Positions 22,841 to 34,978 of a stretch of DNA of 64,000 nt are shown here, one piece after another. The first letter of the stretch is position 1. Each line of letters begins with the position of its first letter. The notes under the pieces are model-generated. The model was given only the letters and a program-made list of their open reading frames with translations, was not told the origin of the DNA and did no database searches. The position numbers and the translations under genes are program-made. Origin of the DNA: Mimachlamys varia. Its lineage: Eukaryota; Mollusca; Bivalvia; Pectinida; Pectinidae. The stretch covers positions 52,579,058 through 52,643,057 of the forward strand of contig OX392532.1 of assembly GCA_947623455.1 (NCBI GenBank), written 5' to 3'.

Positions 22841-25800
22841 CGACGATCGACACGGTCCAGATCCGCTACATTCCTCCCTATAGCTACTTACCACAAATCT
22901 AAAATATAAAAAATTCTCAATTTTTTTTTGAGATGTTCCATTAAACTGAGGTTATTTATGAATGCTTTGTTCAGCCAACCATAGCCTTTATTCTTTTGCA
23001 TCTCAGCAGAAGATAATCTTCTAAATACTTGGTCCCATCATAAAACCTGAAGAAATTGGTTAAGTTAAAAATAAAGTTAAAGAGTTGAAAATAATTTGTG
23101 AATTTTCATTTTTTTTTCACGAAAAACATTTGATACTCCTGAAAAAGTGGTTTGTTACTTTTTGCAAGTCGTTTGGGTAACTTTATTTCAGGTGTTTTGG
23201 TATTTTGTTTTATTTTTTTACATTAATGTTAATTAAATTAATTTGAAAAGATTTATTGGTTGTTAAATTAACGTGAACTTTCGTTAACCATGGCTTCATA
23301 TGGAGAAAAGATCAGATTGGTAGTTCTTTACCACAACAGCTTGTCATAAAAATGAAGGTTTTAATTGTTATAGTTTTCAATAATATCATCATGTCTTCGA
23401 ATGATAGCGTATTCAGTGTGAAATTAATAGTGAAAAATTATAGCAGAGGAAACATGACATAAGGGTACGAAAAAATTGGAACACTTTACATTCACGCATT
23501 TTTGTGTTGAAATAGGCCTAAGCAAATGAAAAGGTTTTACGACACAACTAAATTTACTTTACCCTCATGTGACAAAAATACTTGTATATTATATACATGG
23601 ACTATAACAAAACAAAGTCAACCTGACAAGAACAGATACAGTCATTCAAAGCATGCGTATCGACTCAACATTTAGAGTTACTTCCCTTGAAAAGATAAGG
23701 TGTACAGTGTTGATGTAGACTATAGAACCACATAATTAGATTATCCAAGCCCGTGATAGAATTTGTATCTTATAAAGTATACTTCAAATAAATGATCTTA
23801 ACCTATTTTCAAGGTCACACAGATGATATATTTAAAAAAAACATTTGAAAAATATTCTTCTTAATAACCAAAATATCCAGAATAGTGATATTTGACCACT
23901 AATTACCTGGGACAGTGGTATAAAAAATCATTAAATAAATGTTCTGCTCACAATGCCAGTTAAACGCCTTTTTTGTTGAGATAAAAAACAGAATATGGCA
24001 AAGTAATATTTTAGAAAGCTTTTGACAGGCTGGATGCTATTTATACCCATGGAGGCCAACTATCGTTTCCAAGCAAAGCAAAAACTAAAATGTCTACCCT
24101 TCCTTAGTAACCTGTAAGGGAGCATCTCAGAAGTTTTCTAAAAATTTTACTTTGCATGTTTTTTTATTTTTTTTGACACAAACGTAAGTTTGAGTCATTG
24201 GTATTACCCTGGGAGGTAGGCGACAAAATCTACGATGCCCTCTGGCGGACACTTCGTTTTGACCAATCACAACATTGCTCTACAGTAACTCCGTTATTTT
24301 ATGCAGTAAATATATGTTAAAACTTGTTCAACTTCATGATAGAAAAAAAAGTTCAGTAAATTTGTTCTATCAAAAAAAATCAGCTTTTAGTTCGTAGTAT
24401 TTTTGAAGCGAACAGGACAACGATTGTCTTTTTTACATTTTCTCGTCTTGGCTCAAGCTACCATTGCCACTTCACAAACATATGTAATCGCAAAAGAAAA
24501 TAGTTCCTTTTCTTGCTGACTGAAAAGTCACGCTTTCGTTTCGTAAAATATATGACAAAGCAGTAGAACATCATTTACAAATTGCATGTTCAGAGTTATG
24601 TAATTTGGAATTATTCTATCGAGGTTGCGTAACACATGTGCGCGTTGCATTTCCCGCGGAACGATATCCCCTATCCGCTTTTCTCTGGCGCCATATTTCT
24701 GTTTACCTGTGACCCGGAAGAAAAATCTACTTTCCCTCAAGCTCTTTTGCATCATCGACATCTAGAAACGTAAGTGTTGAATTTCTCGGTCTCATGTTAC
24801 TAGACAGGTTATAGATTTTTTGTAAGTTTCAACAGAATGTCGTTGTTATTTTGTACATTTGAAATCACCAATCCAGCATCCTTTTGTGTCCGCCATCTTT
24901 CAGTTATGTCAACAAAATAAAAAGAAGATAAGTAACCCTAGATCTCGGACTGTCAGATGTGTCGTTCTTTAAAATATGTACTTGCATATGATTTGTGAAG
25001 TTTGTATATAAAGACCCTGGTATAAAAGCGCGTCCCGTCAATATCACGGTGACGGCATACACAGTGCAGTACGCATAAAACGATTGTTGTTTGTTTACAA
25101 GTTAAAAACGTAACGACTTTAGCCCTAATTTCCCACTCTATTGAGTTTCGAAATGTCAAATGGACTGCTGTATACTTACGATAGCCTTTTAGAACTATAT
25201 ATTATATGCTTTTACAGAATGCATATCGGAAGTTTTCGCTTTTACCGTGACTGTCAGTTTTAATTTGATCCTCTTCACGGATGGTCAAAGGGCAGTAACT
25301 CTTAAACAACATTTTGCAATAGAAATGAAGGAAGTGGTATATCTATCGACTGATTGCTGAATTTAACCAAAGATATTAAAGGAAATGGAAATCATATATT
25401 CCCACTTTTACAGTGTGTTTTGAACAACTTTTTGATTCATTTTTTTTTATCCAGTTGCATGACAATTTGACAAAATTATGTCCACCATTTCATTTCAGTT
25501 AAAAAGCTATGCAAAAAAAAATTATAAAAACAAAAAACATAATGTATTGATGTAATAGGAACAACTGTAATAACATTTCTTTAATAACATATTAGTCGTA
25601 ATCTCGGACTGTTGTTTCAGTTGTGTTATCGTTCTCTGAAGGAAATCATCTGCAGCTTGAGGATAACAAATAATAACATGTAACATATTAGGTCTAGTAA
25701 CATACTTTGACAATATATAACCACTTCTTAATATCAAATACATTTGGGTTGTAATATTTAATAAGACAGTTCAATGGTGAACTTCGCCGCTGTTCTTTTA

Positions 25801-26855
25801 ACTTTTTTTGCAAATTTTTCCCCCTGGATGATTGAATGTCTTAGACCTGTTCAGACTGTTTTTTGTCCGCCGTTTTCTTTTTAAAAATGTACATGTTGAT
25901 AGGAATGATCTCCCATTAGGTGCATTCAAATGAAAAAACAAAAGGCGTGTTCGATCAGTACAATTTTTTTACCGATGGTCAATTAAAATGAATGAAACAC
26001 AATCGATTGTCGCAATCTGCAAGTGTAAATCAACTGATCAAAAAGTGATTATGACAACCCGGTTCATCGTAAATGCATTTTTCTTTTGAAGGCCCAAAAT
26101 ACGTAACTTTCGGCAAAACTTGAGGCGAAAATCAAGCCTAATAGTAATAACTTATTATATTTATAGATTTAGTTAAGATTAAGTAATAACTGATATCAGC
26201 AATATTCAAGATGAATTCTTATGTGGTTACCGGTACAGCAGCAGTTGAAACTCAGTATCTACATCAACCTAGATTATGTGACAGATATGTTGTATGATGT
26301 AAACCATCGTTATATTACAAACCTGGTAATCTATATGAAATTAAATGGAAACATGTCTTTTCTGTCTTGTCTTCTGTATCAATTAATAATATTTTCATTT
26401 AATTTACAGGTGACAAGTTGACAACAGCCATGGAACCACATTGAGAAAGAGCTTCGAGCTCGAGGGCGACAACAAAATGAAATACAGAAATGCCAAATGG
26501 ACAGTTTAAGAAATCCACAACTGTAACTTTTTCAGCAAACTTCATTATATAAAATTAATATTTACATTACCAGGAGCAATTCAGGAAAGTGTTACATAAT
26601 CTGCCAATTTCATACTTGAACAAATTAATAGATAATGAAAGATGTTTGCATTCTTGAGATGATCTTGAGAAATTGACAGATTCTGACATGAAAACAAAGC
26701 TCTGATTTTAACTGTTACTTGATGTTATTTATTGCTAAATGTGAAAATAAAGTGTATGGTTCATGTATTGATGTTGTTTGTTTCTTCAAAGTTATAGCCA
26801 TTCATTTGAATTTATGAATTCTAAAAATAACATCATTATATATGCATCTTAATTA
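22841..26855. other. AT-rich intergenic DNA; possible untranslated exons
   Basis: No ORF with a recognisable domain. Possible signals on + are a donor-like 'gaaacgtaagtg' at about 24767 after a GC-richer stretch, an acceptor-like 'ttcatttaatttacag' ending at about 26409, and a poly(A)-like 'aataaa' at about 26746. Together they could mark a spliced non-coding or UTR exon pair, but each is weak. Confidence 0.25.
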
Positions 26856-27098
26856 AGTTGGTTTGGTTTATTTTGTTTTGCGTCCTGTTAACAGCCAGGT
26901 TCATTTAAGGACGTGCCAGGTTTTGAAGGTGGAGGAAAGCCTGAGTACCCGGAGAAAAACCACCAACCTATGGTCAGTACTAGTACTTGTACCTGGCAAC
27001 TGCCCTACGTGGGATTTGAACTCGCAACCCAGAGGTGGAGGGCTAGTGGTAGAATGTCGGAACACCTTAATTAACCCCAGGGCCACCACAGCCCCTTT
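26856..27098 (-). mobile_element. tRNA-derived SINE
   Basis: On the minus strand a tRNA-like head has a B box (gcgagttcaaatccc, about 27010-27025). It is followed by a conserved body with 'ggtttttctccgggtactca' and 'cgtccttaaatgaacctggc', and an A-rich tail of aaac/aaat repeats. This is the typical layout of a bivalve tRNA SINE. The copy is nearly full length. Confidence 0.7.
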
Positions 27099-27294
27099 CT
27101 TAATTATAAATAGTGATTATGTAATCTTATAACTATTTGCTAATAAATGTTGCAATGCAGACTGAATAGCATTTGGAGGGATGACTAGTCGGGAACGACT
27201 GGAGGCAGTGAAAAGAACACTACTGTTGAAAATAATTGGCTACTGTGCAAGTCTATGCAGCGGAAGGTGCCAAGACGTGATGTCATCATTCACT

Positions 27295-27440
27295 GTGTGA
27301 CGTCATCCCAATGAAATTCATAGTTGTTTTCGTATTGAAAACAACTATAAAACAGTACAACACAAACACTTATTTGATCTGAAAACTGAAACAAACCCCA
27401 GGTTGTAAACAGTTTGGAAAAAGGGACTAATTCCTTTTAG
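27295..27440. repeat. dispersed repeat, copy 1 of 2
   Basis: Similar, in inverted orientation, to about 35440-35585. Shared landmarks are 'gtaaacagtttggaaaaagg' and the tract around 'aaaactgaaacaaa'. Nature unknown. Confidence 0.55.
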
Positions 27441-27664
27441 TAAAATAAGTTTTGGTAAAAATGCCTCTGCCATATTGAATTGCCCTGTACCTAGTGCTTA
27501 ATTTGAATCGCCTGTCTATAAACTAGGATTCAGATCATTTTCTATAATATAATATGGACATATACTGGTCCAATTCGTTTGTGTCTTCAGTACTTTCAGT
27601 ACTTTGATTTTTTTTTAAATCTCAACAAGAAATCTTTTTAACTTGCATTGCCAGCTTTAATATG

Positions 27665-28150
27665 AAACAAGAGGCCAAGAGGCCAAGAGGCCTCGTAGCT
27701 CTCTGGGCGGTGATTTGAAATCTAGCTTGTTTTACTAATCTGCTCTCATAAAAAGCATCATGACAGGCTAGTCAGGCAAACATACAGAAGTGTTTGTTGT
27801 TTTCTGATGTTTGTATAGAGAAGACAAGCATCATGACAACCCTGATTCCTCAATGACATCTTGGTATTGGCAGCACTTGATGTAGTAAACTGTTAATGTG
27901 TTGGTATGGCATGCAATGAACCAAAACTATTTGGGGAGTCATGAGGTATCTTTTACAGAAGCTTTTTTTAAATGGTTATCTGACTATATATATCTTTTAT
28001 TTGTTGCTAAAGATATAAACATATTAGACCCCTGTGATATTGAAAGTGGGTCAAGGTAATTCATTTGAACGAACTTAGATCTTCATTTAGGCATGTTCCA
28101 GGCCAACTATCAGCATCCAGGGCCATTCACTTATCATTCAGGCAATATAA
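27665..28150. repeat. interspersed repeat family R1, fragment
   Basis: Starts with 'acaagaggccaagaggcc' and contains 'gaaagtgggtcaaggtaatt', landmarks shared with copies at 36.2-39.0, 40.2 and 61.7-62.5 kb. The zinc-finger duplication that follows is embedded in it. Confidence 0.6.
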
Positions 28151-28486
<336 letters not shown>

Positions 28487-28970
28487 AAACCATTCATGTG
28501 TGACGCGTGTAGTACGGACTTTACTTACAAATGTACAGACGACTACATACCTTACAAGTGTGATGACTGAAGAAACGATTTATTGTGCAATTCTCATTTA
28601 TATGAAGTAATTGTTCCTTTGATTAAACAGACATTAATGCCATACAGGATCTCAGTAAAAGTCTTACGTAATTGTTCCTCACGATCCCAATACACTCATG
28701 TTTTAATGTTTGCATTTAAATGGTACATTGAATTAAAAAGGAAACGCAGGGTACGTACATATGCAACAATTGTTAATGTTTTGGCCTAAATGATGAAAAT
28801 CGATCTTGCAACTGTTAGGTCACTTTCTGTTGGAAGCCGTGTCCCACAGAGGAAATGTAAAATAGCAAACAGCACGTACAGTGTGATAACAAGTTGCTCA
28901 ACACATGTTGTTATACTACTCAATACTCTGGAGATATGCACATTTCATTACGCTATTTAAAGTTACATCT
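28487..28970 (+). repeat. duplicated 3' UTR of zinc-finger gene B
   Basis: Continuation of the inverted duplication. Matches the reverse complement of 6131-6600, for example 'acgcagggtacgtacatatg'. Confidence 0.85.
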
Positions 28971-29523
28971 AACCATTTGCTAGCCATGGTTCGGCAGAAC
29001 CAAGTACAGAAGGTCATACAAATACATTGCCGTCGGGAGGTCAAGAGCAACAACAGTTTGTTGCCTACTTTCGTCACGTGCACCTTACCGAACAGACTGG
29101 TTATGTTGTAGAAAATCATATAATAGAAGTTTTCTTTTAACATGTTCTACTTTTTGAAAGTGAGGATAGGTATTTATTTCTTTTAGAATTCCTATTATTT
29201 CATCTGCTATATTATTTTGCGTACATCTTTGGCCTGTTTTGGTTTTTTTCTTGTAATTGTAAACTTTATGCTTATTTGCTTTCCAGATTTGGGTCCTTAA
29301 ACACTATTGTCTTTCGATGCTAAGTAGCAAACCTCTGTTGCTATTTTTGTCTGTGCTTGATTAGCATTGCTACACTAAAATAAGGGGGTCTGTCCTTACA
29401 TATTTAATTGGTTTTGAATTGCCATGGGGTTCGTGGTTAGGTTATTCAACCAAAGCCAGACTTGTTAACCCTACGAAATCTTTTTGAGAATCGACTACCC
29501 TTGTTATCTGTTCCCTAAAGTTG
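28971..29523. other. no recognisable gene
   Basis: Short frames only; nothing identified. Confidence 0.4.
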
Positions 29524-31644
29524 CTAATGTTTTAATTTGGTATAGTACCTGTGGAGTGTATTTTTTTCTTGGTGGTTGTGGTACGTAGGGCTCGTAAGTA
29601 ATTTTCCCATCCAATACCCTTTTTGAACAAAATAACCCATCCCTTTTAAACACATTGAAACCATTTTATTGGGGTTTTTTGTCGTTATGAAAGATTGATT
29701 GGAACTTGTATCCATTGACGGGTCCCACGTACCACAATCATCAGGAAATTCACACTGTCTCCTCTTAAGGTTTCCTGTGTTGTCGCAAACCAGATAAACA
29801 TTGTCTTTTTTCCCCAAAGGCACACGTAGCACAGGAACTAAGTGCTGATAAGCGAATCAATTACTTGTTCGTGGGTCATGAATTTATTTGTATTTAGTGC
29901 GCTAATAAACACACATGGTTCCTGTGCAACATGTTGCTTTGGGGAAACTCACGGAACACTACCAACGTCGTCTACATTATCAACTTCGTCTTCTTCGTCG
30001 CTCTCGCTACTTAGTACCTCGAACCGATTTCTTAAAGTGTCAGAAAAGAAAACGACCAGTCAGAGGAGTTCGATGTGCGGCGTTTCATTGGTGAACACAA
30101 ATTGTTGAAACGCCGCACACCGGAACTGGGGCGATAACTCGTTTTCTCTGACCACTAAATTTGGTTTCAGGGGTCGAAGCTAGAGCTGCTGTTGGTAAAG
30201 GCGTGGAGATGGTTGAGGTTGGGGGTGTGGAGATTGGCGAGACCTGGGCGTGGAGATGGTTGAGGTTGGGGGTGTGGAGATTGGCGAGACCTGGGGCGTG
30301 GAGATGGTTGAGGTTTGGGGTGTGGAGATTGGCGAAACCTGGGACGTGGAGATGGTTGAGGTTGGGGGTGTGGAGATTGGCGAGACCTGGGGCGTGGAGA
30401 TGGATGAGATTAGGCGTGTGGAGATGGTTGGGGTTGGGGGTGTGGAGATTGGCGAGACCTGGGGCGTGGAGATGGTTGGGGGTGTGGAGATTAGCGAGAC
30501 CTGGGGCGTGGAGATGGTTGAGATTGGGGGTGTGGAGATTGGCGAGACCTGGGGCGTGGAGATGGTTGAGATTGGGTGTGTGGAGATTGGCGATACCTGG
30601 GGCGTGGAGATGGATGAGATTAGGCGTGTGGAGATGGTTGGGGTTGGGGGTGTGGAGATTGGCGAGACTGGGGTGTCAAGAGTGGTGACACTCCGGTCGT
30701 GAAAATTGATAACATGGGATTTGGTCAGTTTGACGGGAAGCTAAGGATGAGTGTTGAACAGGGTGGGAAAAGGAAGGGGCGGTGGGCGCTGGGCGCTTGG
30801 CGCTGGGCAGGACGTTGACGATGAGACTGGGGATGGATGAAACGATGATTGGGTTGGTTCAGCTTGGCGGGAAGCTGCAACGGCGTGTTTGACGGGGCGG
30901 GAAGAGGATGGGGCGGCAGAAGATGGGCGGAACGGGACGTTGATGACATGACTGGGACCGGGCGGGACAATGAGGAGGATGGTTCAGTCTTGCGGGAAGA
31001 AGATGGAGCATCAGGAGCTTGGGTGGGGGTGATTGATGTGTGGGGCGGGTTTGAACTCTTTCAACTAAAGAATCGTGAACAACCGGGACGAAATGGTTTG
31101 GTGTCCATATTCCTGGTCTTGGAGCATTCATACTCGACCACATCATCCGTACTGGCGTTGCTGAAAATGTTTCTGTTGGCGTAAAGGTTGTGTTTAGTTT
31201 GAGGAATGGAAGTGTGCTTGTTCCATTTACAGCTGGATATATTGAAGCGGAGACGGAATAGCATTACACAGTGTTATCATTGACCATACTTTTGAATAAG
31301 CATCCCCAAGTGAAGCGCAGCTTGGACACGAGTCCGAGTATGACGGGGAAAGTCCTGCTAGACTTCTTCGTCGAGGGTGGTTTAGAACATGTGTCCGGCC
31401 GGTGACCATCTTTTGTACTGCAGTTCGTTGGCAAGTGATTCGTCGCCACACAGTTGCTTGATACGGCATTGAACAGACAATCTCCATTGCCTGCAGAAAG
31501 GGCAGCTCTCCAGTTGAATACCGTCGTTTTACCTTGAAGTAGTTTGTCTGGCACGACATCAATTTTAAGTTTTGAAGGAATATTTCCATGGATGCACCAA
31601 AAGTGCCTAGCGCTTGGCAACAGACTCCAGCTTACCTTAACCAA
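29524..31644 (-). pseudogene. OTU-like domain protein, decayed
   Basis: Read on the minus strand across several frames. An OTU-type cysteine protease start appears near 31500 (SAGNGDCLFNAVSS, with the Asp-x-Cys of the active site). Then come SCASLGDAYSKVWSMITL near 31330 and, near 31110, GIWTPNHFVPVV. A Pro/Ser/Thr-rich region follows, continuing into the 48-bp repeat as QVSPISTPPTSTISTP. The C-terminal segment is at 29524-29832 (VPLGKKDNVYLVCDNTGN, FPDDCGTWDP). This order resembles a multicopy OTU protein family of marine invertebrates that I associate with mobile elements (from memory). At least three frameshifts and stops break it. OTU enzymes remove ubiquitin; this copy cannot be functional. 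Confidence 0.55.
30180..30680 (-). repeat. 48-bp coding minisatellite
   Basis: About ten copies of a 48-bp unit (plus-strand core 'gtggagattggcgagacc'), some with 24-bp half-unit insertions. On the minus strand it encodes a 16-residue Ser/Thr/Pro repeat (QVSPISTPPTSTISTP) inside the OTU-like pseudogene. The two long plus-strand frames here are by-products of the repeat. One unit lost a G near 30247, shifting the frame. Confidence 0.85.
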
Positions 31645-31865
31645 TGTCGGCGGCCTGAAATAAAAAATGTTACTTCAATATGTTGTTGCCAAATTGAATG
31701 TCTAAGGTTAAGATACACGTGTAAACTGCAAGGCAAGATATCGGAATAAGTCGACATCGGGACATTGAATAATGTACCTTATCAAATATACAGGATGTAT
31801 ATGTTTTTTGTAATGCGCACGGTTAGATTAATATTTGCTTTCGAATTAACATGATACACTACAAA
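31645..31865. other. no recognisable gene
   Basis: Flank between the OTU-like pseudogene and the retroelement tail; nothing seen. Confidence 0.4.
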
Positions 31866-32457
31866 AAAAATCAGAGAATACCAAAGCGTCAACAAAACCA
31901 TAATCCAAACTCAAAATCGATTAAACTAGGGGCAAAATAGGAACAAAGGAAAAATTTACATGAAGACTCTCGTAAAAGCACAAGAAAAAAGACCAGGTGT
32001 TCCGGAAGAGTAAGCGTCTTCTGCTTCATCGACGACACCTGCCATGTAAATCTTGGTCACATCCAAGTAAGCATCAATCCTCAAAATGAGAACCGAGTCA
32101 TCATTGTCATCACAACAAGTAAACACATTAACATGCAAACTCAAAAACGTCCATCTTCATATCACACAAAGATACAGAATATGTCTCGATAATATCAAGA
32201 TGACGACCATAAAACTTGCCCACAGTCTTCATCAACCTGCATTTCTCGAATCCCTGTGCCGTAAGTTTGTTCGTCAGCAGTTGACATATATCACAAAAAT
32301 CGCGATATTCAGAGCAATCCCTAGAATAACGAATCAACTGCGACATGTAAACAACATAGGATGGAGAAGCAGGGATGTTACTGTCAAGAAAGGGAAAGTT
32401 CACGATAGGAAAATCGAAATCGTCTCGTTTATCATACAGCTTTCGGAACATATTTAA
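31866..32457 (-). mobile_element. retroelement 3' end: C-terminal fragment of an RT-type ORF plus tail
   Basis: The minus strand encodes a conserved C-terminal module (KLYDKRDDFDFPIVNFPFLD, then VYMSQLIRYSRDCSEYRDF, KFYGRHLDII) for about 107 codons to a stop at 32128. A noncoding tail ends near 'gacgctttggtattct'. It is 5'-truncated at the KLYDKR block, as expected of incomplete retroposition. A second copy is at 50439-51580 and a tail-only piece at 62545-62690. I recognise the module from reverse-transcriptase ORFs of aquatic animals but cannot name the clade. Confidence 0.6.
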
Positions 32458-32487
32458 TACATGTCAGGTTACCGACAGGGGGCGCTG

Positions 32488-32835
32488 GTTTATGGAATTC
32501 CATAAATGAATTTTAGATATTACAAATTCATTTATGGATATCCAAAAATCAATCTGAAGTTTTAATATCATTAATTCAAATTGTAATATAAATAACTCAT
32601 TTATTTCCATAAATCATTTTTTAATATCAATTCATCATTTATTGATATTAACAAATATGCTTATTTATTGATTTCCAAAAATAGGTATTTATTGATAACC
32701 AAAAATCGAATTATGGATATCCATAATTCATTTATGGAACTCCATAATTATTTATTGATTTCCATTAATGAATTATGGAAATCAGAAAATAACTATGGAA
32801 TTCCATAAATCGATTTATTTATATCCATAAATGGG
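32488..32835. repeat. array of small palindromes, AT-rich
   Basis: Repeated self-complementary words such as ttatggatatccataa and atggaattccat, about every 25-35 bp with decay. Whole segment is about 80% A/T. Confidence 0.65.
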
Positions 32836-32979
32836 GACTTGTTTCCACTTTGGCTTGCCATAGATGTAGGATAGTCTGTTGTGTCTTTAATCTCAAGTTC
32901 AGTAGGGTATATGAGGCAATACGTAAATAATACGAGTGTGATATGTAGTTATGGTAACGGAATAAATGTTACATATGTA

Positions 32980-33640
32980 ACTCACCCAGGAAACATAAAT
33001 ACATTGTATAATTACTCCCTGATGTTTCACCCGGGAAATATCAATACATTGTATAATTAATAGCTATTGTTTCACTCGGAAAATATAAATATAATCAATA
33101 GCTATTGTTTCACTCGGGAAATATAAATATAATTAATCGCTATTGCTTCACTCGGGAAATATAAATATAATTAATCGCTATTGTTTCACTCGGGAAATAT
33201 AAATATAATTAATCGCTATTGTTTCACTCGGGAAATATAAATATAATTAATCGCTATTGCTTCACTCGGGAAATATAAATATAATTAATCGCTATTGCTT
33301 CACTCGGGAAATATAAATATAATTAATCGCTAATGTTTCACACGGGAAAAATGAATATGATTAATCGCTAATGTTTCACTGGGGAAATATAAATATAATT
33401 ACTCGCTGATGTTTCACACGGGAAAAATGAATATGATTAATCGCTAATGTTTCACTGGGGAAATATAAATATAATTACTCGCTGATGTTTCACACGGGAA
33501 AAATGAATATAATTAATCGCTAATGTTTCACTGGGGAAATATAAATATAATTACTCGCTGATGTTTCACACGGGAAAAATGAATATGATTAATCGCTAAT
33601 GTTTCACTGGGGAAATATACATTGTAAATATAAATTAATG
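32980..33640. repeat. 38-bp tandem array, partly dimeric
   Basis: About 17 copies of a 38-bp unit with 'gtttcactcgggaaatataa'. From about 33330 two variants (cacgggaaaaatgaa and ctggggaaatataaa) alternate, giving a 76-bp dimer period. Confidence 0.92.
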
Positions 33641-33687
33641 TATCGATACTTTTATCATATAAGTCTGTATGTCCCTGTGATACAGTT

Positions 33688-33897
33688 GGGCCGTTTTCGT
33701 TTAAGCGGTTGAACCGGTCGGACCACAGTTGTTTATTTTATAAGGTCGGACCTGGTAATCTTATGCTGCTTTCAGGCGAGCCTTGAGGAAGCCTTGCAGG
33801 GCCAGTATAAACATGTGCAGGTCCGCCAGGATTTCCACCCGAAAACGTTACATGTATAGGCGGACAAACCGGTTCTTCCGCATAAACGAAAGAGGCC
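33688..33897. mobile_element. MITE-like element, copy 2 (210 bp)
   Basis: Same element, orientation and terminal inverted repeats as 21152-21365, with a 4-bp deletion near position 60 and a few substitutions. The TIR begins GGGCCGTTTTCG and ends CGAAAGAGGCC. Confidence 0.78.
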
Positions 33898-34383
33898 TAG
33901 GTCTACTGTATGTATAGCTACCTTGGCAAGATGTGTTCCTAGTCGAACGCTCTACCACGGGAAAACACAACACCGCTAACGAACGCGCCGGTATATACAG
34001 GTACTTCCGGTACAGACAGTGCGAATCCGAGGGTACAGTCCCAATTGTGACATAGACAACAACGTGCACGTGTTAGATCCAAAAACAACGACCAAGAGTC
34101 TGCCGTGTTACTCGACCTTTCTTCATTCTGGTAAGTTTTACAATTTATTATCTCTGATTTTAATGAAGCCTAAACTTTTACTGGTTGTGACGTCGGTGTT
34201 TCTGACTTCGAGTATAAATCACATGTGCGAAAATGCCCTGAAACACCAGCCTACTGGGAGAAGAAGAGTGAGTCTGTAGGCCCGTATAGCCTACAATAGG
34301 CCTAATGTATGTCGGTGTTTCACTGTCTGTGACTTTGAGTAGGTCTTAAGTAATGCTGATGCGTGGATGGCCTTGCATTATGC
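33898..34383 (+). other. possible untranslated first exon, otherwise empty
   Basis: CpG-containing sequence at 33950-34130 ends in a consensus donor (attctg-gtaagt at about 34130). It could be a 5' exon for a downstream + gene such as zinc-finger gene C (acceptor at 41180). The overlapping 86-codon frame has no recognisable domain. Confidence 0.25.
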
Positions 34384-34523
34384 ACAGGTGCTTGGGGTTA
34401 GATTATATGTACTATATAGCATCTTATTACTGTATAAAATACAGCTCAATTTAATACAGTAATAAGAGGCTAGGCCTATAGTACATATATTACAATATAT
34501 AATATCTAACCCCAAGCACCTGT
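34384..34523. mobile_element. 140-bp foldback element
   Basis: Perfect 20-bp terminal inverted repeats (acaggtgcttggggttagat and complement). Pairing resumes inside (tacagtaataag), so the whole segment folds into a long hairpin. Non-coding; parent family unknown. Confidence 0.75.
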
Positions 34524-34611
34524 GGTATGGATGTGTTACTGAAAATGTAAAAGATGTGCATTCATTTGGAGAGCCAGGCGAAGGGTTGTGGTTCGAACCC
34601 AAGAGACGGCA

Positions 34612-34978
34612 CTCATACCCGTTATAACCCTCCCTCGTTACAAGGGAGACTCCTCATTATGAGGGAGACTCCATCATTTTGATCAAAATGTACCAATCTC
34701 CCTCGAAATCTCCCTCATTTAAGACCAAATGCAACCCATACAAACGCAAAATCTAGATCCTGTGGTCAAATGATCTGCAAGGTATATGTTTAATGGCCAT
34801 AACAGGTGTGTCTGGATCCAATGAAGTTATTTTGATACATAAAATGGGAAAGACAAATTGAGTAATACATGTAGTTTCAGTCGCATTTAATGCACTTTCT
34901 CCCTCATTTGAAATATGGAATGAGGGAGATCTCCGTCACTGGAGATTTCAAAGGTTAACACCTACATGTACATTATTG
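34612..34978. mobile_element. MITE-like 340-bp family R2, copy 1
   Basis: Shares landmarks with 39636-39985 in the same order: 'aaaatctagatcctgtggtc', 'gttattttgatacataa', 'ctttctccctcatt', 'gagggagatct'. Ends are inverted (about cataccngtnaaccctcc). Confidence 0.65.

Noticed and set aside
30161..30702. Two long plus-strand ORFs (WRWLRLGV and VEMVEVGG repeats)
   Set aside because: By-products of the 48-bp repeat. The minus-strand phase continues the flanking OTU-like pseudogene.
34019..34279. 86-codon ORF near a gtaagt donor
   Set aside because: Starts with GTG, crosses the donor and has no domain; the donor is more likely to end an untranslated exon.
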